DNA from: Sphaerospermopsis kisseleviana NIES-73
GTDB taxonomy: Bacteria > Cyanobacteriota > Cyanobacteriia > Cyanobacteriales > Nostocaceae
DNA: 64,000 nt
NCBI RefSeq assembly: GCF_002368075.1
Contig: NZ_AP018314.1
Location: forward strand, 157,343-221,342
Direction: 5' to 3'
Numbering within the stretch: position 1 is the first letter of the stretch; each line of letters opens with the position of its first letter. A program made the translations under genes and the position numbers. This document shows positions 19,419 to 27,801 of the stretch, one piece after another. Under the pieces are notes generated by a model that was not told the DNA's origin, ran no database searches, and saw only the letters and a program-made list of their open reading frames with translations.

Positions 19419-20243
19419 ATGATAGAACCCAGTACGTCAGAATATTCTGCCGAAAATGGGGCGCAGTTGACACCAGAGCAAGCGATCGCCAACCTGCAAT
19501 CATCAGATTTAAGTCTCCGCTATTATGCCGCTTGGTGGTTGGGTAAATTTCGAGTCAGTCAGCCAGAAGCCGTAGACGCACTGATGACAGCGTTAGAGGA
19601 TGAAGCTGACAAAACAGAACTAGGAGGTTATCCACTCCGAAGAAATGCAGCCAGAGCATTAGGAAAATTGGGCAGTCCTAAAGCTATACCGGGCTTGATT
19701 CAGTGTTTGGAATGCTCAGATTTTTATGTGCGGGAAGCAGCAGCCCAATCTTTAGCAATGCTGAACGCTAAAGCAGCATTACCAGCACTGATCAAAATGC
19801 TAGATGGGGGTGTTGCCAAGGCCGTGCAAGTACCAGGCCGCCCCCATCTTACCCAACCATATCAGGCAGTGTTAGAAGCCTTGGGAGCTATTGGTGCAAC
19901 TGAGGCTATTTCCCTAATTCAGCCTTTTTTAGAGCATCCAGTCACAAGGGTGCAATGCTCCGCAGCTAGGGCTATGTATCAACTCACCCAAGATTCTCAG
20001 TATGGGGAATTTTTGGTGACAATGATGCAAAACAGTGATCTGAAATTGCGGCGCTCTATTTTGGGGGATTTGGGAGCGATTGGGTATATGGCTGCTGCTG
20101 ATGCGATCGCCCAAGCTCAGGCAGAAAATAGTTTTAAACTCATGGCGCTTAAAGGATTGTTAGAACATCAACTTGCGGATGGATTAGATTGCGTTTCTGA
20201 TCAGGCAGTCCGAGTCATGCACCTGATGGATTCACTTTTATAA
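19419..20243 (+). CDS. cpcE: Phycocyanin alpha phycocyanobilin lyase, CpcE subunit
   Basis: CpcE with CpcF attaches phycocyanobilin to Cys84 of CpcA. The 274-residue protein is built of HEAT-like/PBS lyase repeats: SLRYYAAWWLGKFRV, LRRNAARALGKLGSPKAIPGL, FYVREAAAQSLAMLN and LKLRRSILGDLGAIGY. Full length, with no break. Its ATG is 10 bases after the cpcD stop, so it is co-transcribed. A heptamer tract lies between its stop and cpcF. Confidence 0.96.
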   Translation: MIEPSTSEYSAENGAQLTPEQAIANLQSSDLSLRYYAAWWLGKFRVSQPEAVDALMTALEDEADKTELGGYPLRRNAARALGKLGSPKAIPGLIQCLECSDFYVREAAAQSLAMLNAKAALPALIKMLDGGVAKAVQVPGRPHLTQPYQAVLEALGAIGATEAISLIQPFLEHPVTRVQCSAARAMYQLTQDSQYGEFLVTMMQNSDLKLRRSILGDLGAIGYMAAADAIAQAQAENSFKLMALKGLLEHQLADGLDCVSDQAVRVMHLMDSLL

Positions 20244-20245
20244 GT

Positions 20246-20284
20246 TGGTGATTGGTGATTGGTGATTGGTGATTGGTGATTGGG
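20246..20284. repeat. GGTGATT heptamer tract between cpcE and cpcF
   Basis: Five GGTGATT units directly follow the cpcE stop. This places a variable-number tandem repeat inside an essential pigment operon without breaking a gene. Confidence 0.75.
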
Positions 20285-20352
20285 AAGAATAAACTTTTGC
20301 CTCTTGCCTCTTGCCTTCTTACTGTCACCTTCCAACTACTGACCACTGAGAC

Positions 20353-20961
20353 ATGAATGAACTAATTAATGCTGTCAACCAAGCGGAAACATCAGCGCAA
20401 ATGGTGACAGCAGTGAAGAACCTAGCAGCAGCTAAAGATCCAGAGGCCATTTCTACCTTAATCGCTGTTTTTGGTTACAATAACCCAGCAGCAGCGGTGG
20501 TGGCAGTAGCAGGACTCACAGAATTGGGAGAAATAGCAGTACCCCAATTGCTAGAACAAATTGATGATTATAACTATGGCGCACGGGCTTATTCGATTCG
20601 CACCTTAGCAGCGATCGCTGATCCCCGTGCTTTAGATGTGTTAATCACCGCTGCTGCTACAGACTTCGCGCCTAGTGTGCGCCGTGCTGCTGCTAAAGGA
20701 TTAGGAAATTTAAACTGGTCTCAATTAGGCATTGCTGAACGTCAGACAGCTATCAATCGCGCTTTAGAAACACTGCTGTTAATTTGTCAAGATACAGACT
20801 GGTCAATTCGTTATGCTGCCATTGTTGGTTTACAGTCTTTGGCAAAAATAGCGGAGGTTCGAGAAATCATCTTAACTCGATTCCAAGAAATGCTGGCTCA
20901 TGATAGTGAAAAAGCTGTTTGCGCTCGCATTCAATTGGCTTCTAGAACACCGATTCATTAA
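20353..20961 (+). CDS. cpcF: Phycocyanin alpha phycocyanobilin lyase, CpcF subunit
   Basis: This is the second subunit of the CpcA lyase. The 202-residue protein has HEAT-like repeats (AAKDPEAISTLIAVFGYNNPAA.., NYGARAYSIRTLAAIADPRAL, PSVRRAAAKGLGNL, WSIRYAAIVGLQSLA). The last residues, SRTPIH and the stop, lie inside a dispersed repeat element (20942-21081) whose other copy supplies the stop of the EamA gene at 35308. So the extreme C-terminus is probably repeat-derived. The core of the protein looks normal. Confidence 0.95.
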   Translation: MNELINAVNQAETSAQMVTAVKNLAAAKDPEAISTLIAVFGYNNPAAAVVAVAGLTELGEIAVPQLLEQIDDYNYGARAYSIRTLAAIADPRALDVLITAAATDFAPSVRRAAAKGLGNLNWSQLGIAERQTAINRALETLLLICQDTDWSIRYAAIVGLQSLAKIAEVREIILTRFQEMLAHDSEKAVCARIQLASRTPIH

Positions 20962-21081
20962 TCGTCAGGGCGAAGCATTTGGGTGATAACCTATCGCTGA
21001 AACCAGTTCATATTTTGTCCGAATGCTTCGCCCCTACAAGGTAAAAACAGATTACCTAGCATTACTGAATCGACACTCTAG
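20942..21081. mobile_element. CTAG-bounded repeat element, copy 1
   Basis: The element runs from CTAGAACACCGATTCATTAA to GCATTACTGAATCGACACTCTAG. The two ends are imperfect inverted repeats of about 23 bases. Inside, GGGCGAAGCATT and GAATGCTTCGCCC form hairpin arms. The second copy is at 35305-35455. The outer parts are collinear between copies, but the segment between the arms is inverted (see findings). The left end overlaps the cpcF 3' end. Confidence 0.75.
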
Positions 21082-21148
21082 CCAATTAGCTTCTACCAGT
21101 TTGGGATTTTAAATTTCAGCATCACCATAAAACAAGGTAAAAGTCAAG

Positions 21149-21988
21149 ATGTCAATACCACTTTTAGAATATTCTCCTTCTTCACAAAATCAGCGTGTCG
21201 AAGGTTACGAAGTTCCCAACGAAGACACCCCAACCGTTTATAAACTGAACTACGCCACATCAGATCAAGATGTTGATGCAATTATTTGGGCAGGATATCG
21301 GCAGATTTTTAGCGAACATCTGATTTTAAGCAGTTATCGTCAAAAATTTTTAGAATCTCAACTGCGAAACCGGGCTATTACTGTTCGTGATTTTATCCGG
21401 GGTTTGGGTAAATCAGATGTTTTCCGCAGCCAAGTAGCAGAGGTTAACTCTAACTATCGCTTAGTTGATATTATCCTCAAGCGGTTTGTGGGACGGGCAG
21501 CTTACAACAAAGATGAAGAAATTGCTTGGTCTATTGTTATTGCTACCAAAGGCGTACATGGCTTTATTGATGCGTTGTTAGACTCTGACGAGTACCTCAA
21601 CAACTTTGGTGATGATATCGTACCTTATCAACGTCGTCGCTTTGGTTCACGTCCTTTTAACTTAGTTAACCCCCGTTACAATGCCAATTGGCGCGATACC
21701 CAAAGTATGCGTTCTTTTGGTTATCGTTCCTTCTACAGCATCCGCACTTCGGGAACTCTCACCACTGAAGATATCCGCAAAGCTATTCCAGCTAACTTCT
21801 TGGCAATGGCTGGAAACATCATTACTCCCGAACGCAACTACCAAAGAACAATTGCTGCTGTGACTTCTCAAGTGAAAACTTTGGAAATTCCCGACACTTC
21901 ACGGGATGTCACCACAGAGGAAGTAACCATTAAACCAGTAGCAGTTTCTCTACCTTACAGCTATATCCCGGCGATCGCGAAAAATTAG
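21149..21988 (+). CDS. cpcG1: Rod-core linker polypeptide CpcG, copy 1
   Basis: CpcG linkers attach phycocyanin rods to the allophycocyanin core. The 279-residue protein starts [28 protein letters not shown] (shown here in part) and has one PBS linker domain with [48 protein letters not shown] and [12 protein letters not shown]. There is no C-terminal membrane helix, so it is a rod-core linker rather than the CpcL type. It is the first of three tandem paralogues downstream of cpcF. Confidence 0.95.
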   Translation: MSIPLLEYSPSSQNQRVEGYEVPNEDTPTVYKLNYATSDQDVDAIIWAGYRQIFSEHLILSSYRQKFLESQLRNRAITVRDFIRGLGKSDVFRSQVAEVNSNYRLVDIILKRFVGRAAYNKDEEIAWSIVIATKGVHGFIDALLDSDEYLNNFGDDIVPYQRRRFGSRPFNLVNPRYNANWRDTQSMRSFGYRSFYSIRTSGTLTTEDIRKAIPANFLAMAGNIITPERNYQRTIAAVTSQVKTLEIPDTSRDVTTEEVTIKPVAVSLPYSYIPAIAKN

Positions 21989-22028
21989 GGCATAGGTGAC
22001 TGGTGACTGGTGGACAGGAAAAAGTTTA

Positions 22029-22085
22029 CCAATTACCCATTACCAATTACCCATTACCCATTACCAATTACCCATTACCACTTAC
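22029..22085. repeat. TTACCCATTACCAA tract between cpcG copies
   Basis: Alternating TTACCCA and TTACCAA heptamers fill the gap between the first and second cpcG genes. Confidence 0.7.
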
Positions 22086-22099
22086 AAACAACATAAAAT

Positions 22100-22843
22100 A
22101 TGGCAATACCTTTACTAGAATATAAACCCAGTTCACAAAACCAACGGGTTGCTGGTTACGAAGTACCCAACGAAGATACTCCCAGAGTTTACCGCATTGA
22201 AGATTATGCTTTTGGTGGTGAAGTTGAAGAATTGATTTGGGCTGCTTATCGCCAACTTTTTAGCGAACACGTCATCCTCAAATTCTACCGCCAAAGTAAT
22301 TTAGAATCTCAGGTAAAAAATAAAGCTATTACTGTCCGTGATTTCATCCGGGGTTTAGCTAAATCTGACGCTTTCCAGGATTTGGTAATTAAAACCAATT
22401 CTAATTATCGCTTAGTAGAAATTGGACTCAAGCGGTTGTTAGGTCGTGCGCCTTATAACAAAGATGAAGAAATCGCTTGGTCTATCAAAATTGCTACCGA
22501 TGGCTGGGATGGTTTTGTGGATGCTTTGATAGATTCTCAAGAGTATCAAAGCTGCTTTGGGGAAAATATTGTTCCTTACCAACGCCGACGCTATAAAGAT
22601 AGACCCTTTAATTTAGTCACACCCCGCTATGCTGACTATTGGCGGGATAAGCTAGAAGCTGAACGCTACAAACCCGGTAGTATCAGTGACTTCATGAAAA
22701 TGGCTGCTGCTGTTAATATCAGGATTGTTACTTACACACCAGTTAGCACAGCTAACATTGCAATTCCCGATACTACTAGGGAAACAGTACCCACAGGTGT
22801 TCCTGTGTCTATCAGTCCTAGTGCTAGTTTCCCAGTTCGTTAA
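22100..22843 (+). CDS. cpcG2: Rod-core linker polypeptide CpcG, copy 2
   Basis: A 247-residue CpcG paralogue starting [20 protein letters not shown]. The PBS linker domain is intact ([72 protein letters not shown]). It differs from copy 1 mainly in the shorter C-terminal tail, which is the part that varies between paralogues and probably selects the core-binding site. No membrane helix is present. Confidence 0.95.
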   Translation: MAIPLLEYKPSSQNQRVAGYEVPNEDTPRVYRIEDYAFGGEVEELIWAAYRQLFSEHVILKFYRQSNLESQVKNKAITVRDFIRGLAKSDAFQDLVIKTNSNYRLVEIGLKRLLGRAPYNKDEEIAWSIKIATDGWDGFVDALIDSQEYQSCFGENIVPYQRRRYKDRPFNLVTPRYADYWRDKLEAERYKPGSISDFMKMAAAVNIRIVTYTPVSTANIAIPDTTRETVPTGVPVSISPSASFPVR

Positions 22844-22990
22844 ATCTCTTAATTAGGTATGTAACCTAATGCGGGAAAATAGTTAAAGTGCGAATTGGGA
22901 ATTTGAGTGATCAAACCTAATTCTGTTTTGAAACAAACCCAATTCTGTTTTTAAACGAAACGAATTTATCAACAAGAGGAAAGACGCAGC

Positions 22991-23752
22991 ATGGCACTGC
23001 CATTACTTCAATACAAACCATCTACCCAAAACCACCGCGTTAGCAGTTTCGGTGTTGCTGATAAAAACGAAGATACTCCTTATATCTACCGTTTAGAAGA
23101 TGTTAGTTCTTACACTGACATTCAAAGCATCATTTGGGCTTCCTATCGCCAAGTTTTCAGCGAACATGAAATTTTGAAGTTTAACCGCCAAATTACTTTA
23201 GAATCTCAACTGAAAAATGGTTCTTTGTCTGTTAAAGACTTCATTCGTGGTTTAGCTAAATCCGAAGCTTTCTATCGTTTAGTTGTTTCTGTTAACAACA
23301 ACTACCGTTTAGTAGATATCACCCTCAAGCGGATTTTGGGTCGTTCTGCTTACAACAAAGAAGAAGAAATTGCTTGGTCAATTGTTATTGGTACTAAGGG
23401 TTTTGATGGCTTTGTTGATGCTTTGGTAGACAGCGAAGAATATAACCAAAACTTTGGTGATAACACCGTACCTTACCAACGTAAACGCATGGAAGGTCGT
23501 CCCTATAACTTGGTTACTCCTCGTTACGGTGTGGACTTCCAAGAAACAGCAGGTACAGTCAGAACCGACTGGCGCTTTGTGTTGGAAAACTTCTACACTG
23601 CAAAGGCGAAAACAAAACGTCTCAGAGAAGGCGATCCTGGCAAGTTTGCAGATATGGCCGCTTCTCTGTCTGGTAAGGGTAACTATGCTCAAAGAATCTC
23701 TTCTTTTGACATTGATTACTTGAATGAAGTTCCTTATCGTGGTAGACGCTAA
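22991..23752 (+). CDS. cpcG3: Rod-core linker polypeptide CpcG, copy 3 (CpcG4-like tail)
   Basis: A 253-residue CpcG paralogue starting [20 protein letters not shown]. The linker domain is intact ([78 protein letters not shown]). The tail is distinct and basic, ending [12 protein letters not shown]. Codon use is more biased than in copies 1 and 2 (ribosomal-like C-ending codons), suggesting high expression. AGAGGAAAG precedes the ATG. It is the last gene of the operon. Confidence 0.95.
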   Translation: MALPLLQYKPSTQNHRVSSFGVADKNEDTPYIYRLEDVSSYTDIQSIIWASYRQVFSEHEILKFNRQITLESQLKNGSLSVKDFIRGLAKSEAFYRLVVSVNNNYRLVDITLKRILGRSAYNKEEEIAWSIVIGTKGFDGFVDALVDSEEYNQNFGDNTVPYQRKRMEGRPYNLVTPRYGVDFQETAGTVRTDWRFVLENFYTAKAKTKRLREGDPGKFADMAASLSGKGNYAQRISSFDIDYLNEVPYRGRR

Positions 23753-23966
23753 AATCGGTAATTCTCTAATTACCTATTGATTACCTAAACTTTCTACTGG
23801 GTCTGGTTTTTACTTTGATATGATAACGAGTTGGCGGTTTCTATGTTAGCTAGTTATGGTGTTAGGTGAAAACTGGACCCTTGGTTTTAGGGGCAGAAGG
23901 TAGGAGGTTGGAAAAACAAAGATAATGCTTGCTGAAAATGAAAAAAATAAAAAAATAGCTCTGTTA

Positions 23967-24137
23967 AGGGCGAAGCATTCAGGCGATAAATTAAGCTGTT
24001 GTGCATTTAATTTGTATAAGTGGAACAGGCATCTTGCCTGTTAAACAAGAGTTCAGAACATTAGGGTTATACAATTTAGCTGTGTAACAGCTTATCAATT
24101 TTGATCACAGGTTATTTTCCGAATGCTTCGCCCCTAC
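23967..24137. mobile_element. GGGCGAAGCATTC hairpin repeat carrying a nested MITE
   Basis: The left arm AAGGGCGAAGCATTCAGGCGAT and right arm CCGAATGCTTCGCCCCTAC match the hairpin repeats at 46399, 54013 and 60723. Between the arms, 23992-24094 is an inserted 103-bp element. Taking it out leaves GATAAATTATCAATTTT, which closely matches the uninterrupted copies (GACTAATTATCAATTTT). Confidence 0.75.
23992..24094. mobile_element. 103-bp MITE with TA target duplication, copy 1
   Basis: Ends TAAGCTGTTGTGCATTTAAT and the complement of AATTTAGCTGTGTAACAGCTTA form imperfect terminal inverted repeats of about 28 bases. TA flanks both ends. The copy at 30998-31100 has the same length and differs at only two positions. 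A TA target points to mobilisation by an IS630/Tc1-mariner type transposase encoded elsewhere. Confidence 0.8.
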
Positions 24138-24216
24138 GACTCCTGACTGCTGACATAAATCACACTTAAATCCTATTATCTTTTATCCACCAGTAAAAAA
24201 GTAAGTCGATTGCAAT

Positions 24217-24834
24217 ATGAACCAGCGAATAACGCAGGAACAGTTAAATCAAATTATTGCTGAAGTTCAAGGTTTACAATTACGTCAAGAAGCTGAATTT
24301 GACCAACAGCAAATTCAGCAAATTTTACAAGAGTTAAATTTACCTCCAGAGTTGTTAGATGAAGCTTTGATTCAGTTGCGTCGTCGTCAAGCTTTGGAGG
24401 TTCAACAACGTCGTAATAAGTTGATAGCTTTTGGGGTGGTTGGGGCAATTATGATTACTGTTGGAAGTTTAGTATTTTTTAATCAACAACAAGCTTCCTT
24501 ATTAGCTAATGTTTCTGCTCAACAAGATAGAATTACTTTGGCTGATGAAGTTGATATAAAAACTGTTTCTCGTCAAGCTAATGGTGAAGTTTTTTATCGT
24601 GTAACTTTGAAAGATGCACCGATAGGTAAAAGGTTATCTCTTAGTTGTAATTGGATTGATCCTAGTGGAAAAATTGTGAAACAAAATGCTTATGATACTA
24701 AAGATATAACTACTTCTATTTGGAATACTCATTGTAAGTATACGATTAATTCTACTGCACCTGTGGGTAATTGGCAGGTGGAAATGTTGCTGGATGGGAG
24801 AAAAATTAGTGAAGAAATTTTTGTTGTGCAATAG
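24217..24834 (+). CDS. Hypothetical protein with one membrane helix
   Basis: I do not recognise a family. The 205-residue protein has a Gln-rich N-terminal helical region (residues 1-68), one membrane segment at about 70-87 (LIAFGVVGAIMITVGSLVFF), and an extracytoplasmic beta-rich domain of about 110 residues containing two Cys (LSCNWIDPSGKIV and NTHCKYTINS). That domain resembles ligand-free immunoglobulin-like folds. It ends 2 bases before the start of the asparagine-synthetase-like gene, so the two are very probably co-transcribed, but a functional link is inference only. Confidence 0.6.
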   Translation: MNQRITQEQLNQIIAEVQGLQLRQEAEFDQQQIQQILQELNLPPELLDEALIQLRRRQALEVQQRRNKLIAFGVVGAIMITVGSLVFFNQQQASLLANVSAQQDRITLADEVDIKTVSRQANGEVFYRVTLKDAPIGKRLSLSCNWIDPSGKIVKQNAYDTKDITTSIWNTHCKYTINSTAPVGNWQVEMLLDGRKISEEIFVVQ

Positions 24835-24836
24835 TT

Positions 24837-26552
24837 ATGTTATCCTATCATTTTATCGGTTATTGGGGTGAGAAGAATGAAGAAAAACTCACGCAGAGAC
24901 GCACAGACGCAGAGAGAGGAGGGGAGGGAGAAAGGTTTGTTTGGAATGTGGTTTATGTGGGTTGTGAGTCTGTACCGGAGATAGAAGGAAATACTATTGC
25001 TGCTGTTTCTGCTTCGGGGTTTTCTGATGCTGATGTTTGGGTGAGGGTGGAAGATGATAGTTTGATTTTGGGTAGGGAGGTTTTTGGTAAAGTTCCTTTA
25101 TTTTGGAGTTGTCAAAATAATACTGTTTGGTTTGCTTCTCGGTTAGATTTGCTTTTGGAAATAATGGATAAACCGGAAGTTTGTATTTCTGGTTTATATG
25201 GTTATTCTTGTTTTTCTTATGTTCCTACTCCTGTAACTTCTGTTAGTGGGGTGTTTTCTGTCGGTGCGGGAACTGAGGTGATTTTTAATATTGATAATGT
25301 TGGTAATTATCAGGTAATAAATAATTACAATTATCAATGGTATGAATCTCAGGAACAAATTACAGATGAAAATACCGCAGTTTCTCAATTACAAAGTTTA
25401 TTAAAAAATGCGGTAGAAAGGCAAGTTGCTGATGTAAAAGATGAACCTGTGGGGGTTTTTCTTTCTGGGGGTTTGGATTCTTCTATTGTTGCTGCTTTGT
25501 TGGTACAATTGGGGGTGAAGGTTCGCGCTTATAGTTTAGATTTTGGTGAATTTGGAGTTTCTGAGTATTGTTATGGGAAACAGGTGGCAGAGTTTTTGAA
25601 TATTCCTATTATTAAGGTTGATGCAAGTCCGAAAAATATTAAAAATGCAATTGTTCCTACTGTTAAAGCTTTAGATTTACCTTTTGGTGATGGTGTGACT
25701 GTTCCTTTATATCTTTTAAATAAAGTTGCTTCTCAAGAAACTAAAGTGATTTTTAATGGTGAGGGTGGTGATCAATTATTTGCCGGTTGGACTAATAAAC
25801 CTTTAATTGCTGCGGGTATTTATCAAGGTGAACATCCCCATAAAAATGAAGATTTTATTTCACAATATTTGCGAACTTTTCACCGTCTCTGGGGTTATGA
25901 ATCTAGGGTGTATCAACCGGATATTTATGCTCAGATTCAAGGTTTAAATGCTCAGGAATGGCTGTTGGATGGGTTAGATAGTCGTTTTTGTCCTTCGTTG
26001 TTACATCGTCTGCGTCGTGCTAGTTTGATGTTAAAGGGAGCGCAAAATATTCATCCCCGTGCAACTGCGTTAAGTTTTGTGCATGGTTTAAATGTGCGAT
26101 CGCCTTTTTGTGATTTAAATTTAGCAAAATGGACTTTTCAACTATCTGGTGAACTCTGTTTACAAGGTGCTTGTGAAAAGTATATTCTCAAACGCGCTGT
26201 AGAAAATTTGCTACCATCGGAAATAGTCTGGAGACAAAAGCGGGGTATGGGTGTTCCCCTAACCTCTTGGTGTGTAAATAATTTTTGGCATGATCTTGGT
26301 AATTGGTTAAATCCGGGTATACTAGAAGCGGAAAATATTTTTTACCCTGATATAGCAACAAAAATTATTACCGGAGAACTGGGAGGACATATTCAAGGAC
26401 GACGCATAGGTGAGATACTTTGGTTACTTATTATGTGGGAACTTTGGTATTTTCACGTTTTTGGTGTAAAACTAGGATCAAAGTCTTGGAAGCATCCGTT
26501 TTTATTACCTCGTGGTTTATGGAAATATTACAAGAAACTGCAAAATTATTAA
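24837..26552 (+). CDS. Asparagine-synthetase-like protein without N-terminal Cys (AsnB-like 1)
   Basis: The C-terminal half is a clear AsnB ATP-pyrophosphatase domain: PPi loop VFLSGGLDSSIVAALL (about residue 208), VRAYSLDFGE and FNGEGGDQLFAGW. The C-terminal WRQKRGMGVPLTSW matches the family. The domain adenylates a carboxylate and forms an amide. The N-terminal part resembles a class II glutaminase fold (REVFGKVPLFW) but begins MLSYHF, so the catalytic Cys2 is absent and glutamine hydrolysis is not expected. Residues 15-30 (KLTQRRTDAERGG) are translated from an inserted DNA repeat. It overlaps the next gene by 34 bases. The substrate is unknown. Confidence 0.85.
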   Translation: MLSYHFIGYWGEKNEEKLTQRRTDAERGGEGERFVWNVVYVGCESVPEIEGNTIAAVSASGFSDADVWVRVEDDSLILGREVFGKVPLFWSCQNNTVWFASRLDLLLEIMDKPEVCISGLYGYSCFSYVPTPVTSVSGVFSVGAGTEVIFNIDNVGNYQVINNYNYQWYESQEQITDENTAVSQLQSLLKNAVERQVADVKDEPVGVFLSGGLDSSIVAALLVQLGVKVRAYSLDFGEFGVSEYCYGKQVAEFLNIPIIKVDASPKNIKNAIVPTVKALDLPFGDGVTVPLYLLNKVASQETKVIFNGEGGDQLFAGWTNKPLIAAGIYQGEHPHKNEDFISQYLRTFHRLWGYESRVYQPDIYAQIQGLNAQEWLLDGLDSRFCPSLLHRLRRASLMLKGAQNIHPRATALSFVHGLNVRSPFCDLNLAKWTFQLSGELCLQGACEKYILKRAVENLLPSEIVWRQKRGMGVPLTSWCVNNFWHDLGNWLNPGILEAENIFYPDIATKIITGELGGHIQGRRIGEILWLLIMWELWYFHVFGVKLGSKSWKHPFLLPRGLWKYYKKLQNY

Positions 26553-27754
26553 CTCCATTTTCTCAAGAACTTGCTGAGGAATTATTAAATATTTACGGTT
26601 CTCCTTTATATGTTTATGATGGTGATATTTTAAATCAAACTATTTCCCATATTACTAACTCTTTCCATTATCCTCAAACTCGGTTTTATTTTGCCAGTGT
26701 CACTAATGGAAATATTGCGTTATTGAAGATATTTAAAAATGCTGGTTGGGGACTTCATGCTAATACACCAGGTGATATTTATTTGGGTTTAAATGCTGGT
26801 TTTGTACCTTCAGAAATTGTCTATAGTGGTAGTAATTTAAGTCAGGAGGAGATGGAACAGGTTTTAAATTGGGGTGTAAATACTTTAAATTTGGATAGTA
26901 TTTCTCAGTTGCGTTTGTTGTGTGAGGTTTTATTATCTCACGCAAAGACGCAAAGACGCAAAGAGAAGGAAGATTTAAAGATTGGATTAAGGTTGAATGT
27001 TTCTGAAGATAGTCGCATTGGTGTTAGTATAGCAGATTTTGATCAGGCAGTTTCTATTGCTAGAGATGCTGGTTTAAAAATTACAGGATTGCATTTTTAT
27101 CGAGGTACGGGAACTAATGCGACTTCTGCTTTTACTAATGTTATTGATGAGGTAATATCCATAGCAGAAAATTTACCAGATTGGCAATATTTAGATTTTG
27201 GTGGTGGTTTTGGTTATCCTTATCATCATGATAGAATTGCTTTTAATTGGGAATTTTTTGGAGATGAGTTAAGTCAAAGAATTGGCAATTTAGGGAAAAA
27301 TATTAATTTGATTATTGAACCAGGACGCGCTGCTATAGCTGGTTCTGGAACTTTGTTAGGTCAAGTTGTATCTGTAAAATGGCAAGGTAATAAACAAATT
27401 TTAGGTGTAGATTCTACAGTAGCTAATCTTTCTGTTCCTGCTGTTCATGGAGGTTATCGAGAAATTGTAAGTTGGAAAAATCAAACTTATGAAAAGTATA
27501 TCACAAATTATATCACGGATGTTTGTGGAAATACGACTTATTCACGGGATTATTTAGCTAAAAACTGCCAACTTCCCGCTTTAGAAATTGGTGATATAAT
27601 CGCTATTTTAGATGTGGGTGCTTATGGTTATGCTATGTCTTCTCATTTTTTACATCGTCCCAAACCTGCGGAGGTGTTATTAGAAAATGGTACTCATCGG
27701 TTAATTAGAAAACGAGAAGATTACAGTGTTTTACTGAATAATCAAATAGTTTAA
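26519..27754 (+). CDS. Group III/IV PLP decarboxylase-fold protein lacking the PLP lysine
   Basis: The fold is that of diaminopimelate/ornithine decarboxylases: LYVYDGDIL, GLHFYRGTG, the phosphate-binding FGGGFGYPY, IIEPGRA and the C-terminal GDIIAILDVGAYGYAMSSHF. The usual YAxKAN, whose Lys carries PLP, reads FASVTN here, with Val61 at the Lys position (GTC, 26699-26701). The CE of the second active-site motif is also replaced (CGNTTYSRD). I infer a pseudoenzyme or a changed chemistry. I chose ATG 26519; the frame is open from 26420. Residues about 140-151 (SHAKTQRRKE) are repeat-derived. It overlaps the AsnB-like gene, so they are coupled. Confidence 0.85.
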   Translation: MEILQETAKLLTPFSQELAEELLNIYGSPLYVYDGDILNQTISHITNSFHYPQTRFYFASVTNGNIALLKIFKNAGWGLHANTPGDIYLGLNAGFVPSEIVYSGSNLSQEEMEQVLNWGVNTLNLDSISQLRLLCEVLLSHAKTQRRKEKEDLKIGLRLNVSEDSRIGVSIADFDQAVSIARDAGLKITGLHFYRGTGTNATSAFTNVIDEVISIAENLPDWQYLDFGGGFGYPYHHDRIAFNWEFFGDELSQRIGNLGKNINLIIEPGRAAIAGSGTLLGQVVSVKWQGNKQILGVDSTVANLSVPAVHGGYREIVSWKNQTYEKYITNYITDVCGNTTYSRDYLAKNCQLPALEIGDIIAILDVGAYGYAMSSHFLHRPKPAEVLLENGTHRLIRKREDYSVLLNNQIV

Positions 27755-27801
27755 ATATCCTACCAATTACCCATTACCAATTATCCATTACCAAAAAACT
27801 T

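Noticed and set aside
23378-23692. 104-codon minus-strand frame in cpcG copy 3
   Set aside because: Antisense shadow of a strongly codon-biased gene.
21149-23752. Three cpcG genes as an assembly duplication
   Set aside because: The copies differ throughout, have distinct C-terminal tails and different codon use, so they are genuine paralogues.
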